Below, piece after piece: positions 1 to 6,564 of a DNA stretch of 7,850 nt. The notes under the pieces were generated by a model, which was not told the DNA's origin, made no database searches, and saw only the letters and a list, made by a program, of their open reading frames with translations. The DNA lies in assembly GCA_029821215.1 (NCBI GenBank), contig JALGTV010000051.1:1-7850 (forward strand), read 5' to 3'. The stretch comes from Candidatus Zipacnadia bacterium (lineage in GTDB: Bacteria; Armatimonadota; Zipacnadia; Zipacnadales; Zipacnadaceae). How positions within the stretch are numbered: the stretch's first letter is position 1; each line of letters begins with the position of its first letter. Both the position numbers and the translations under genes were made by a program.

Positions 1-146
1 CTTGGCTGCCTTTTCCAGTTCGTCAACAGAATCTATCCCTAACTGGTCGTACACCAGTGCAACCGTTCGGGGCCCCAGGCCAGATACCCTCAGCATTTCC
101 AAAATGCCGTCGGGTACTTATCACGAAGCTGACGGTGGTAGGTCAT
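1..146 (-). pseudogene. PolX-type DNA polymerase fragment (helix-hairpin-helix region), frameshifted
   Basis: Read on the minus strand from about 111 down to 1, the sequence encodes DGILEMLRVSGLGPRTV followed by ALVYDQLGIDSVDELEKAAK. This is the second helix-hairpin-helix segment (pattern LL-x-IPGLGPK-x-x-x-LYEELGI) of bacterial family X DNA polymerases, which act in base-excision and gap repair. In a neighbouring frame just upstream, 146 to 111, lies MTYHRQLRDKYP, which fits the residues normally preceding this hairpin (YYEELR-x-x-YP). Joining them needs a one-base shift near 109-114, and in the hairpin frame TGA and TAA stops lie directly upstream (about 123-118). The usual roughly 75 N-terminal residues are absent, and ArsR-like sequence occupies their place. 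The ATG at 146-144 overlaps the TGA of the ArsR remnant (ATGA), but a protein starting there would stop after the shift. The rest lies beyond the left edge. Family assignment rests on motif recognition only. Confidence 0.6.
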
Positions 147-415
147 CTGGCCTGTCTGTCTCCAGCGGATACAGCACATGCCCAGTTAGCCAGTGTTTTT
201 TCTTTAAGACGGTAATGAGTAAAATAGCCGCGCTTTTCGGGTATCACCAAATCGGCATCCTGCAGTATCCGCAAGTGTTGAGTGACTGCTCCCTGGCTGA
301 TATTCAGCCGAGTTCACCCTCGATACAATCTACATACAGGACTTGTAAAAAGTAAAAGCCACGCCAACCTCGCCCCCATTACCAGACTTCTTAGTGAGAT
401 CGCCAACTTATCCGC
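143..415 (-). pseudogene. ArsR-family winged-helix regulator, decayed
   Basis: On the minus strand, 307 to 206 encodes LNISQGAVTQHLRIL, QDADLVIPEKRGYF and THYRL. This is the recognition helix and beta-wing of an ArsR-type repressor. A tail follows (KEKTLANWACAVSAGDRQAR) with a TGA at 145-143. Upstream in the same frame, from 415, ADKLAISLRSL and ARLAWLLLFTSPVC match the family's first helices (pattern EKLA-x-x-FKAL-x-x-x-TRL-x-IL), but that frame contains TGA at 316-314. The expected helix before the recognition helix (LYVDCIEGELG) is found in another frame at 339-307. Reading the full domain therefore needs at least two frame changes, so the gene is broken. No good start codon is visible: the open frame extends upstream to a TAG near 523-521 without ATG. 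No metal-binding cysteine pair can be defended. It abuts the PolX fragment downstream. Confidence 0.6.
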
Positions 416-595
416 TCCCGATGGCGGATTCGGCCTATCAGTTGATTTGGTGATGAAGAACTTGAATGCTGTGATGAGTGGCAATAAATGGTATGTAATC
501 TCTAACTCAATGCTTGTTAACTATCGGGAAACCACAGTGGACCTAAATTAATGTAATTGAGGGTAATACCTTGTGCGGAAGGCTATTGAGGGGGC

Positions 596-624
596 TTGAC
601 AAGTTTTGCAGTTTAGTAATGAGT
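596..624 (+). promoter_or_regulatory. Possible sigma70-type promoter for the LacI-family gene
   Basis: A perfect TTGACA lies at 596-601, in an otherwise AT-rich stretch. The -10 element is weak: TAATGA at 617-622 gives a 15-base spacer, and ATGAGT at 619-624 gives 17. The operator-like palindrome starts immediately after or within the -10 area, which is the usual geometry for repression. The call rests on the -35 match and position, not on a good -10. Confidence 0.35.
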
Positions 625-634
625 AAACGCTTAC
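623..634 (+). promoter_or_regulatory. LacI-type operator, probably autoregulatory
   Basis: GTAAACGCTTAC contains the core TAAnCGnTTA with the central CG and inverted half-sites GTAA/TTAC that LacI/GalR-family proteins commonly bind. Only the two positions flanking the central CG break the symmetry. It sits 27 bases before the ATG of the LacI-family gene and just downstream of a TTGACA. Autoregulation is inferred from position. I saw no second clear copy upstream of the pseudopilin, the 1109-residue protein or the GH32-like gene. Confidence 0.6.
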
Positions 635-661
635 GGAACCCTTTACGAAGCCGGTAGGAAT

Positions 662-1724
662 ATGAACCGCGAACAGCCTAACTTACAAACTGTCGCCGAA
701 ATGGTAGGAGTGTCTATCACTACCGTCCATCGCGCACTGAACGATAAAGGTGAAATCAGCTCTGCTACCCGCGAGAAGATCCTTGAAGCTGCTCAGAAGC
801 TCAATTATCGCCCTAACGCTGCTGCCCAACGTCTGGCCCGCCGCCACAATAACCTTATCGGGGTAATCACTGACATATTGGCCGACCCTTTTCAATATGG
901 TCTGCAGGGCATCAGGTGTCATGCTGTTATGCAAAAGCTTCACAGCCTGGGATACGAACCCTTGCTGTAGACGGCTGATCCCAGCAGCGATTGGGATGAA
1001 ATCATCTACGATGCAGCCCTGAGTCACCGGGTGGACGGGGTGTTACTGACCTGTGGTAATATGTCTGAGATCGGTCGCCTGTGGGACCTACCCAAGGCAG
1101 GAGTGCCAGTGATAAGCATAGATGACAGCCACCAGTTTCCGGGGGTGGGGACTGACCGCCAGCAGGGCTTTTATGATCTGACCCGCCACTTGATAGAGTT
1201 AGGACACCGACAGATAGCCTATGTGGAACTGGCAATTCAGTATCCCAGTGCGACGGCCCGCCTGGCTGGAATTGAGGAGGCGCTCCGCGGAGTCACTACA
1301 AAAATTAGTCTGCAGCGGGTAAAAATAGCAGAATATGGCACGGTACAGAAGGAGGCAGAGGCAGGCGCTAAGACCGCGGAGCAATTCCTTCAGTGGAAGG
1401 CTCGGCCTACCGCTGTGCTACAGCGACTGCGTCGCCATCGGATTTATGCATTAGCTCAGCCGAGCCGGCTTGACTGTGCCCCAGGATGTGGCAGTGGTAG
1501 GCTTTGATGGAATACCCGAAGGAGAATACTGTATACCGCCCCTAACTACTGTGACCCAACCTATAAAAGAAGTGGCTGGGCGTGCAGTGGAAATGTTACT
1601 GGAACAGGCAACAGGGCAGACTCAAAGCAGTGGAAGCAGCTGGAAGCACATACCTGGCTCCCTGATCATACGCCAATCATGTGAATACCGGGCTGGTCAA
1701 AATCCCCAGGATTTCTCCTCCTGA
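662..1724 (+). pseudogene. LacI/GalR-family transcriptional regulator, three inactivating lesions
   Basis: The product would be a sugar-responsive DNA-binding repressor with an N-terminal helix-turn-helix (LQTVAEMVGVSITTVHRAL, residues about 8-26), a hinge (YRPNAAAQRLARR, about 49-61) and a periplasmic-binding-protein-like core. Core motifs include VDGVLLTCG, AGVPVISID, LIELGHRQIAYV and VPQDVAVVGFDG, ending with LTTVTQPIKEVAGRAVEMLL. The frame from ATG 662 hits TAG at 968-970, yet homologous sequence continues in the same frame (TADPSSDWDEIIYDAAL). Near 1412-1421 the homology moves to another frame (RPTAV, then CYSDCVAIGFMH), and that frame has a second TAG at 1452-1454 before LSRAGLTVPQDV. 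The span is about 354 codons, normal for the family. A weak AGGA lies at 656-659. The first stop leaves only 102 residues: the DNA-binding domain plus the start of the core. Such a fragment might still bind DNA weakly, but this is speculation. Confidence 0.88.
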
Positions 1725-1791
1725 GTAGTATAGGAGAGAAAACCTGTTTATATAGGCGTTATTTAGCAGTTAATAATCCCAACTCATACGA

Positions 1792-1797
1792 AGGAGG
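1792..1797 (+). promoter_or_regulatory. Ribosome binding site of the pseudopilin
   Basis: AGGAGG lies 11 bases before ATG 1809. An in-frame GTG at 1800 is only 2 bases away, too close to be used, so ATG 1809 is the chosen start. Confidence 0.7.
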
Positions 1798-1808
1798 AAG
1801 TGAAGACT

Positions 1809-2521
1809 ATGATTAAGAAGGCAAAAGGATTCACGCTAATAGAATTGCTGGTGGTGATAGCGATAATCGCTATCCTGGCGGCAATTCTGTTCCCGGTGTT
1901 TGCCCGAGCGAAGGCCAAGGCCCAGCAGACCAGTTGTCTGTCCAACGTCAAGCAACTGGGACTGGCCATTTTGATGTACGCCAGTGACTACAGTGGGCAT
2001 GCCCCAAAAGGAAATGGGTTTTCAGATGACTGTCACTACATCAACGGCGTTGACGCGGAGCTCTGGCCTATGTGAAGAACGCCGGGATATACGCCTGCCC
2101 TGGTGTAGAAACCACGAGCGTACACGATATTCCCAGTGTTGATAATTACAGTTACTACCCGATTCCCTATACTGGATATAAAGGTAACGGGGTCATCTTT
2201 TATTACAAGGGACAAAGTATTGGTGCGGTATTGGACAGTGTTCCCAACCCTTCGCTCGTCATTATGATGAGTGACCAGGGCTACAATGACAGAACTATGC
2301 ACTACCACCCAACTTGGGAGGTAGACCACTATGATGGTTGGTTTATCTTCTGGGATTTCATGCCTCTCCCTCCGGCCGACCCGGCGCCTGACCCGCCGCA
2401 CCAGGGGGGGCTCAATGCAGTGTATGTTGATGGGCATGCCGGATGGTACAGAAATGGTACGCTCATCCCCGAGAATCTGGCGGTGGTAGACATCGGTGGC
2501 GAGTGGCATGCCTCGTTCTGA
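1809..2521 (+). pseudogene. Type II secretion-like pseudopilin with H-X9-DG motif, single-base frameshift
   Basis: From ATG 1809 the product begins MIKKAKG, followed by FTLIELLVVIAIIAILAA. This is a class III prepilin leader: cleavage is expected after Gly7, with Phe+1 and Glu+5 in the mature protein, and a hydrophobic helix that anchors or packs the subunit. SCLSNVKQLGLAILMYASDY follows. The downstream part has paired aromatic and glycine-rich stretches and a C-terminal HQGGLNAVYVDGHAGW, which fits the H-X9-DG motif of prepilin-processing-associated proteins. The frame breaks at 2067-2072. Frame one reads LWPM then TGA (2073-2075), while the next frame continues naturally as YVKNAGIYACPGVE to a TGA at 2519-2521. 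Adding one T to CCTATG restores LWPYVKNAG and gives about 237 residues, normal for the family. No slippery heptamer is visible, so programmed frameshifting is unlikely. As read, only an 88-residue product with the N-terminal helix would form. A sequencing error is a real alternative. Confidence 0.85.
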
Positions 2522-2605
2522 AACGTCGGCTGTATTGCGTCCAGCATAGTGATCACTGGCAGGGTCACGCAGGCTGGATTGGATGATTTTAGGGGAATCA
2601 ATTTC

Positions 2606-2643
2606 GCCCTTAGCCGCCCGTTTTGCTTCGGGCGGCTAAGGGC
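2606..2643 (+). terminator. Perfect 15-bp stem-loop between the pseudopilin and the large protein gene
   Basis: GCCCTTAGCCGCCCG (2606-2620) pairs without mismatch with CGGGCGGCTAAGGGC (2629-2643) across an 8-base loop, TTTTGCTT. It starts 84 bases after the pseudopilin stop and ends 91 bases before the next start codon. There is no T-run on either side in either direction, so it is not a classic intrinsic terminator. It could end the pseudopilin transcript, protect a 3' or 5' mRNA end, or be a dispersed palindromic element. The stem itself is certain; the role is not. Confidence 0.5.
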
Positions 2644-2720
2644 TAAGATATGTTGAACCAGGCTACCCAGTTTCCTGACGCCTGGGAAGCTATCCCCAGT
2701 AATATTGGACAGTACAGAAA

Positions 2721-2726
2721 AGGAGG
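2721..2726 (+). promoter_or_regulatory. Ribosome binding site of the 1109-residue protein
   Basis: AGGAGG lies 8 bases before ATG 2735, optimal spacing. It selects this start over the in-frame TTG at 2705, which lies upstream of the site and would place charged residues ahead of the signal sequence. Confidence 0.8.
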
Positions 2727-2734
2727 AGTTCTTC

Positions 2735-5700
2735 ATGCACGAGTACAGTTACATCCTTCTCATTCTTGGGTTGTTAGTATTCTCAGAGTTTTCCTGCGGC
2801 TGGACAATGCAGGTTGACTTTTCCACAGTGCAATCCGTCATTAGCACCCAGGCTATGGATGGAAGTTATGGCGAACTGGATCCCCAGACAGTATCACTGG
2901 AGCACGGAATGCTTCGGCTGTCAGCCAAAAACGAACCCTGGGGAGCGCCGACGGAGACTTTTCTGTATAAGGAACTACAGGGCATTGACATCGGCGGGGA
3001 TTGGACCATCGGGACGTGTTTAACCTTCCGCAGTGAATTTCTTCTGCAACAGGCAGGAATTTTCGTCGGCAACAAGAACAAACATCTGCGTCTGGTTGTA
3101 GGCAGGCTACAACAAGAGGGAAGTCCCTTCAATGCAGGTTTGTATGGCTATGACGGTCGCATTGCCAAAGCTGCGTTGCCAGAATACCGAGTCGGGGATG
3201 CTATCTGGCTCCAGTTGGTACGGCTCAACGATAAGGTCTGGGGCTTCTATAGCCTGGATGGAGAGAATTTTACCCCGGTCGGCTACCTTCCAGTAGAAGA
3301 GGAAGGAGTAGTCGCCACTGCGGGATTGTGCTTTGTCGACCCCAATAAGTATAACCGGCAGACGCGCGTCCAGCCCGGGGTAGCCCAAAACGGCGTGGCG
3401 CATTCTCGTTTTTTTAGGGCTAGTGCCGGAGCCGAGCCAAAACTGTTAGCTACTCTGCCGAAAGTTTACGTGCGGGTCAGATTGCTGGACGTCACCCCCA
3501 ATGACCACCCAGTAAAAGTAGCCGGAACCCTCTATGCGAGGGAGCATGAGCGGCTTTTCCGCTTCGGGTTGACCAAGGATGGTCAGGTGCGGCAGTTCGA
3601 TACGGACTGGCACGGGTCCGTCCACTGGGCCGAAATTTCCGAAGATGAAGGCCTCAAAGTGGGTGAGTCCACCGCGTGGTCGGACTGGTCGAATATGTTT
3701 GTCTCCCCCGAGCCACAGATGACGCTAGGGTTAGCTTTCTGGGAAGATGGGTACCCGCCGGCCAAGGTTAGACGCGCCGATTCCGGTAACGTTCAGCAGA
3801 TTTCTGTTGAGGTGGATTTCGCTAGCGCTCCCAGCGACAGGGCAATTGTGAAAACGATTTCCTATCAAGCTCACCACCACACCCTCGGATTGTATCTACG
3901 TGATCTCCAGCGGCCGTTCACGGTATGGGGCCCTAAAATCTGCACGTTACGTCAAAATGCCAAGGACCGGCTACAGGTGTACACCGAGCGGGGAGCCCAG
4001 CCCTTCCCCCTCGCGCAGAGGTTCGTCATTACGGGTGTCTATTCACATGGTTATCATGGTGACCTTCTGGATCCGGAAGCCTGCGCCGTGGAGGACCAGA
4101 TCCAGCGATTGTTGGGCGTAAACCGCCTGCATATAACGACCATCAGTCCTTTGGAGCTGGAATTCGCCAAATTTGACGCCCCCGACCTGGAGGAACGTCT
4201 CACAGACCTGATCCGGGAGCGAAGTAATACCGGAGGATTGCTGGCCGGTATCGCCGATAAGTTTGCGCCCGAGCATCGCTGGAGCGACATCCCGGCGGGA
4301 GAAGTTTACGCAAAAGTGTGGGATGAGCCGCACCTTATCACAATTGACACTATTCGCGAGTCAGAGGAAGGCAAGACCCGCTTCAGAGAGTGGTTGCGGC
4401 AGCGGGGGGTTTCGCCACAGGAACTTGGCGCCCTGAGCTGGGAAGAAGTGGTCCCGATCAAACGCGACGAGGTGAAGACGCCGGAGCAGGCGCGCCTCTA
4501 CTACCTGACGGTCTGGTTCCAGCAGGAAGAAGCTGCGGCAGTATTCGGTAGGTTCACCCAGGCGTTTCACGCGGTACACGGCGACCGCGTGATACTGGGG
4601 ACCGACGTTTTTTATGCGGGCTTTACCCGCACGCCCGATTACTTTATAGAAAGCCGGACGGGAGCCTTCGACTGCCAGGTGCACCATTACGGCGGGGGCG
4701 ACCGCGACCCAGTGGTGCCTCACGCAGACTTCTTCATCGCCGACATCTTGCGCAGCGCAAGCCAGTTCGGCCAGATGAAACCTGGAGTGCTTTGGTTCGT
4801 TTGCCGGATCAGCCAAGGCGAGGGCACTCTGCTCAGTGGCCTGACTGCCCTCGCCCACGGAATTACTCGTATCCATTACTACGGGTACGGTCCTATGTGG
4901 ACAAGGTGGGAGTGGTTCAGCGGCGAGCATTATAAGGTTGACGCCTTCCTTGCTGCGCATACCATCAGCCAGATGGCATCTAAATACGAAAACTATCTGA
5001 CTGAGGGGCGCTGCCCCCACGCACAGGTGGCCATGCTGCTAAGTCGCGGTGCGGAAATTTGGGATAACACACGTCTTTGCGAGCGGCGCATGATCCACGC
5101 CGCCCTATCGTGGGCAAACTATCCGGTGGATGTGGTCCCCGAGGAAGAAGTAGAGAATGGGCGACTCAATAACTACCGAGTACTTTATGTCTACGAACCG
5201 AACTTGTCAGCCAAGGCTCAGGAGGCAGTGGCCACGTGGGTACGACGGGGTGGAGTTCTTTACCTTGGGCCACAGGCTGCCACGCGGGATGAAATTAATC
5301 AGCCTCACGAGCTATTGGGTATATTGATAGGGCAGACCGGCACAACAAGTGAAGCGGCGTCGGAACCCTCGAGAGAGTTTAAGGTAATTGGCAATTTTGG
5401 AGAGGTCTGGACGACCAGTGACCGCTATTCGGAAATGAATGTTGAGGAATTAACGGTTTTGGATGAGGCGAAAGTAAGCCGAAGCGTGACCGGCAAGGAC
5501 TTTAAATTTGCGGCTCTTGGAACGAAAGAAGTCATCAATATCCCTGGAAGCGAAGTGCTGGCCAGGTACAGCGATGGCAACGCCGCTATGGTGCTACTGC
5601 GAGTTGGCCAAGGCTGCGTAGTCAAGGTTGGGACGTGTCTGGGAGCTGCCTATGCGCGGAGTGCGAAGCCGCGTTTCAGTGACCGTCGCCGCGATGTTGA

Positions 5701-6064
5701 GATTCCGCCCTTTGGTACAAGCCGTATTGATCACTATTGGCGCCGAAAGTTTAATCCGCAAATCCACGATCTGCTACTTTATCCGCTCCAGATAGCCAAA
5801 GTCGCGCGCTCGGTAGAATGTAGCGTCCGGGGTATAGACAGTGGCCTATTCAGGCTGCGTGGTGGAAGAGGGGCTCTGCTGTTACTGGGTAACTGGACCA
5901 CCGAGGATACCTCGCCACTGCAAGTACGGGTGAGGACAGGAAGACGCTATTCGCACGTTCGCACTTTCTCGGGTGCGCCGATCCAGGTGAAGTGGTACGG
6001 GGCGACTACTGCTGACCTTACTCTGGCTCTCGACACCATCGAGGCTGTCGAGTTCCTACCCTAA
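2735..6064 (+). CDS. Large putative secreted glycosidase-like protein (ConA-like domain plus TIM-barrel-like core)
   Basis: The protein has 1109 residues. Residues about 5-20 (SYILLILGLLVFSEFS) form a hydrophobic signal-like segment with almost no N-terminal positive charge. Cys21 is not in a canonical lipobox. Residues about 25-215 look like a beta-sandwich of the DUF1349/concanavalin-A type (VSLEHGMLRLSA, IWLQLVRLNDKVWGFYSLDG, HSRFF), often seen attached to glycosidases. Residues about 235-400 form another beta-rich region (MTLGLAFWEDGYPP). From about 428 (RFVITGVYSHGYHGD) to about 765 the pattern suggests a clan GH-A-like barrel. VWDEPHLI, with Glu531, is a candidate acid/base position. 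GVLWFVCRISQGEG has Glu696 as a weak second candidate, and TRIHYYGYGPMW follows. Residues about 812-850 (YRVLYVYEPNLSAKAQEAV, then RRGGVLYLGP) resemble the flavodoxin-like trimerisation domain of GH42 beta-galactosidases, and the last 90 residues look like a C-terminal beta-sandwich. The substrate is unknown. The overall GH42-like reading is inference; a catalytically inactive carbohydrate-binding relative is possible. Confidence 0.75.
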   Translation: MHEYSYILLILGLLVFSEFSCGWTMQVDFSTVQSVISTQAMDGSYGELDPQTVSLEHGMLRLSAKNEPWGAPTETFLYKELQGIDIGGDWTIGTCLTFRSEFLLQQAGIFVGNKNKHLRLVVGRLQQEGSPFNAGLYGYDGRIAKAALPEYRVGDAIWLQLVRLNDKVWGFYSLDGENFTPVGYLPVEEEGVVATAGLCFVDPNKYNRQTRVQPGVAQNGVAHSRFFRASAGAEPKLLATLPKVYVRVRLLDVTPNDHPVKVAGTLYAREHERLFRFGLTKDGQVRQFDTDWHGSVHWAEISEDEGLKVGESTAWSDWSNMFVSPEPQMTLGLAFWEDGYPPAKVRRADSGNVQQISVEVDFASAPSDRAIVKTISYQAHHHTLGLYLRDLQRPFTVWGPKICTLRQNAKDRLQVYTERGAQPFPLAQRFVITGVYSHGYHGDLLDPEACAVEDQIQRLLGVNRLHITTISPLELEFAKFDAPDLEERLTDLIRERSNTGGLLAGIADKFAPEHRWSDIPAGEVYAKVWDEPHLITIDTIRESEEGKTRFREWLRQRGVSPQELGALSWEEVVPIKRDEVKTPEQARLYYLTVWFQQEEAAAVFGRFTQAFHAVHGDRVILGTDVFYAGFTRTPDYFIESRTGAFDCQVHHYGGGDRDPVVPHADFFIADILRSASQFGQMKPGVLWFVCRISQGEGTLLSGLTALAHGITRIHYYGYGPMWTRWEWFSGEHYKVDAFLAAHTISQMASKYENYLTEGRCPHAQVAMLLSRGAEIWDNTRLCERRMIHAALSWANYPVDVVPEEEVENGRLNNYRVLYVYEPNLSAKAQEAVATWVRRGGVLYLGPQAATRDEINQPHELLGILIGQTGTTSEAASEPSREFKVIGNFGEVWTTSDRYSEMNVEELTVLDEAKVSRSVTGKDFKFAALGTKEVINIPGSEVLARYSDGNAAMVLLRVGQGCVVKVGTCLGAAYARSAKPRFSDRRRDVEIPPFGTSRIDHYWRRKFNPQIHDLLLYPLQIAKVARSVECSVRGIDSGLFRLRGGRGALLLLGNWTTEDTSPLQVRVRTGRRYSHVRTFSGAPIQVKWYGATTADLTLALDTIEAVEFLP

Positions 6065-6144
6065 TGTTACGACTCCATTACCTCTGTCTGCTTACTCAAG
6101 CCATTCTCCCTACAGCAGCACAGATTGAGTTTATTTAATAGTCT

Positions 6145-6492
6145 CTCTCGCCTTACCAAATGCCTACGATATTGGATATGGGCCAGGTCAAGGCACCGGC
6201 AGGTATGGATGGCCAGTCCTTCCTGCCAATGGCGCGGGGTGCGCAACAGACAATTCATGATGCCTTGCTCACCACCGGTGGGAGCATGGCACCTGGGTAT
6301 GTCCGGAGCTGGCCATTCGTACTGATACTTACAAGTACCTGTGCCGGGGGGGCGGCCATACATCACGAGGGTCAGACAATGTTGGATACCCTGACCCTGT
6401 GCGCCCCCCAACAACCGGGGATTGCGGGCGATCTCAGACAGCGACTAGCGGAGTTTGTCGCCCGTATCCCCACGCGCCTAATTGCGGAATAG
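6145..6492 (+). pseudogene. C-terminal remnant of a sulfatase
   Basis: From ATG 6160 the frame reads MPTILDMGQVKAPAGMDGQS and FLPMARG. This matches the conserved sulfatase segment DLAPTILDLAG-x-x-x-P-x-GMDG-x-SFLPLLRG that follows the catalytic half of formylglycine-dependent sulfatases. IHDALLTTGGSMAPGYVR comes next. At about 6306 the homology moves to another frame (ELAIRTDTYKYLCR, the usual strand reporting the current-form residues), while the tail GDLRQRLAEFVARIP is back in the first frame, ending with TAG 6490-6492. At least two frame changes are needed. The N-terminal catalytic half, with the Cys/Ser-x-Pro-x-Arg motif, is absent: bases 6065-6144 show no sulfatase sequence and the remnant's frame has TAA and TAG just upstream. 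No ribosome binding site precedes the ATG. It is a non-functional relic, consistent with an earlier role in desulfating glycans alongside the neighbouring glycosidases. Confidence 0.7.
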
Positions 6493-6547
6493 GGCCAGGA
6501 GATGACGTATCTTCGTACGGGAGCTGGGCTGACTGAGCTGTTCCACT

Positions 6548-6553
6548 AAGGAG
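6548..6553 (+). promoter_or_regulatory. Ribosome binding site of the GH32-like gene
   Basis: AAGGAG lies 11 bases before ATG 6565. An ATG at 6558 is closer to ideal spacing (4 bases) but is in another frame, so 6565 is taken as the start. The long spacing makes translation initiation probably moderate. Confidence 0.5.
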
Positions 6554-6564
6554 CGTGATGAACT

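Noticed and set aside
2..355. Plus-strand open frame of 117 codons at the left edge
   Set aside because: Its translation is low-complexity and unrecognisable, while the opposite strand encodes clear PolX and ArsR motifs over the same bases.
968..1454. Recoding of TAG as a sense codon in the LacI-family gene
   Set aside because: Two in-frame TAGs are suggestive, but the gene also needs a frameshift, and the sulfatase remnant and other frames end at ordinary stops. No suppressor tRNA or other TAG-interrupted intact gene is visible. Simple decay explains it better.
1725..1791. AT-rich gap before the pseudopilin as a promoter
   Set aside because: A promoter is plausible there, but I see no defensible -35/-10 pair or operator.
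2036..2509. Minus-strand open frame of 157 codons opposite the pseudopilin
   Set aside because: The plus strand carries the H-X9-DG domain here; the antisense translation shows no motif.
2548..2557. Palindrome AGTGATCACT after the pseudopilin stop
   Set aside because: A 10-base palindrome is expected by chance at this scale, and it has no supporting promoter or second copy.
4361..5020. Minus-strand open frame of 219 codons inside the large protein gene
   Set aside because: It lies entirely antisense to a well-supported coding region with no ribosome binding site or family motif; it is a GC-rich shadow.
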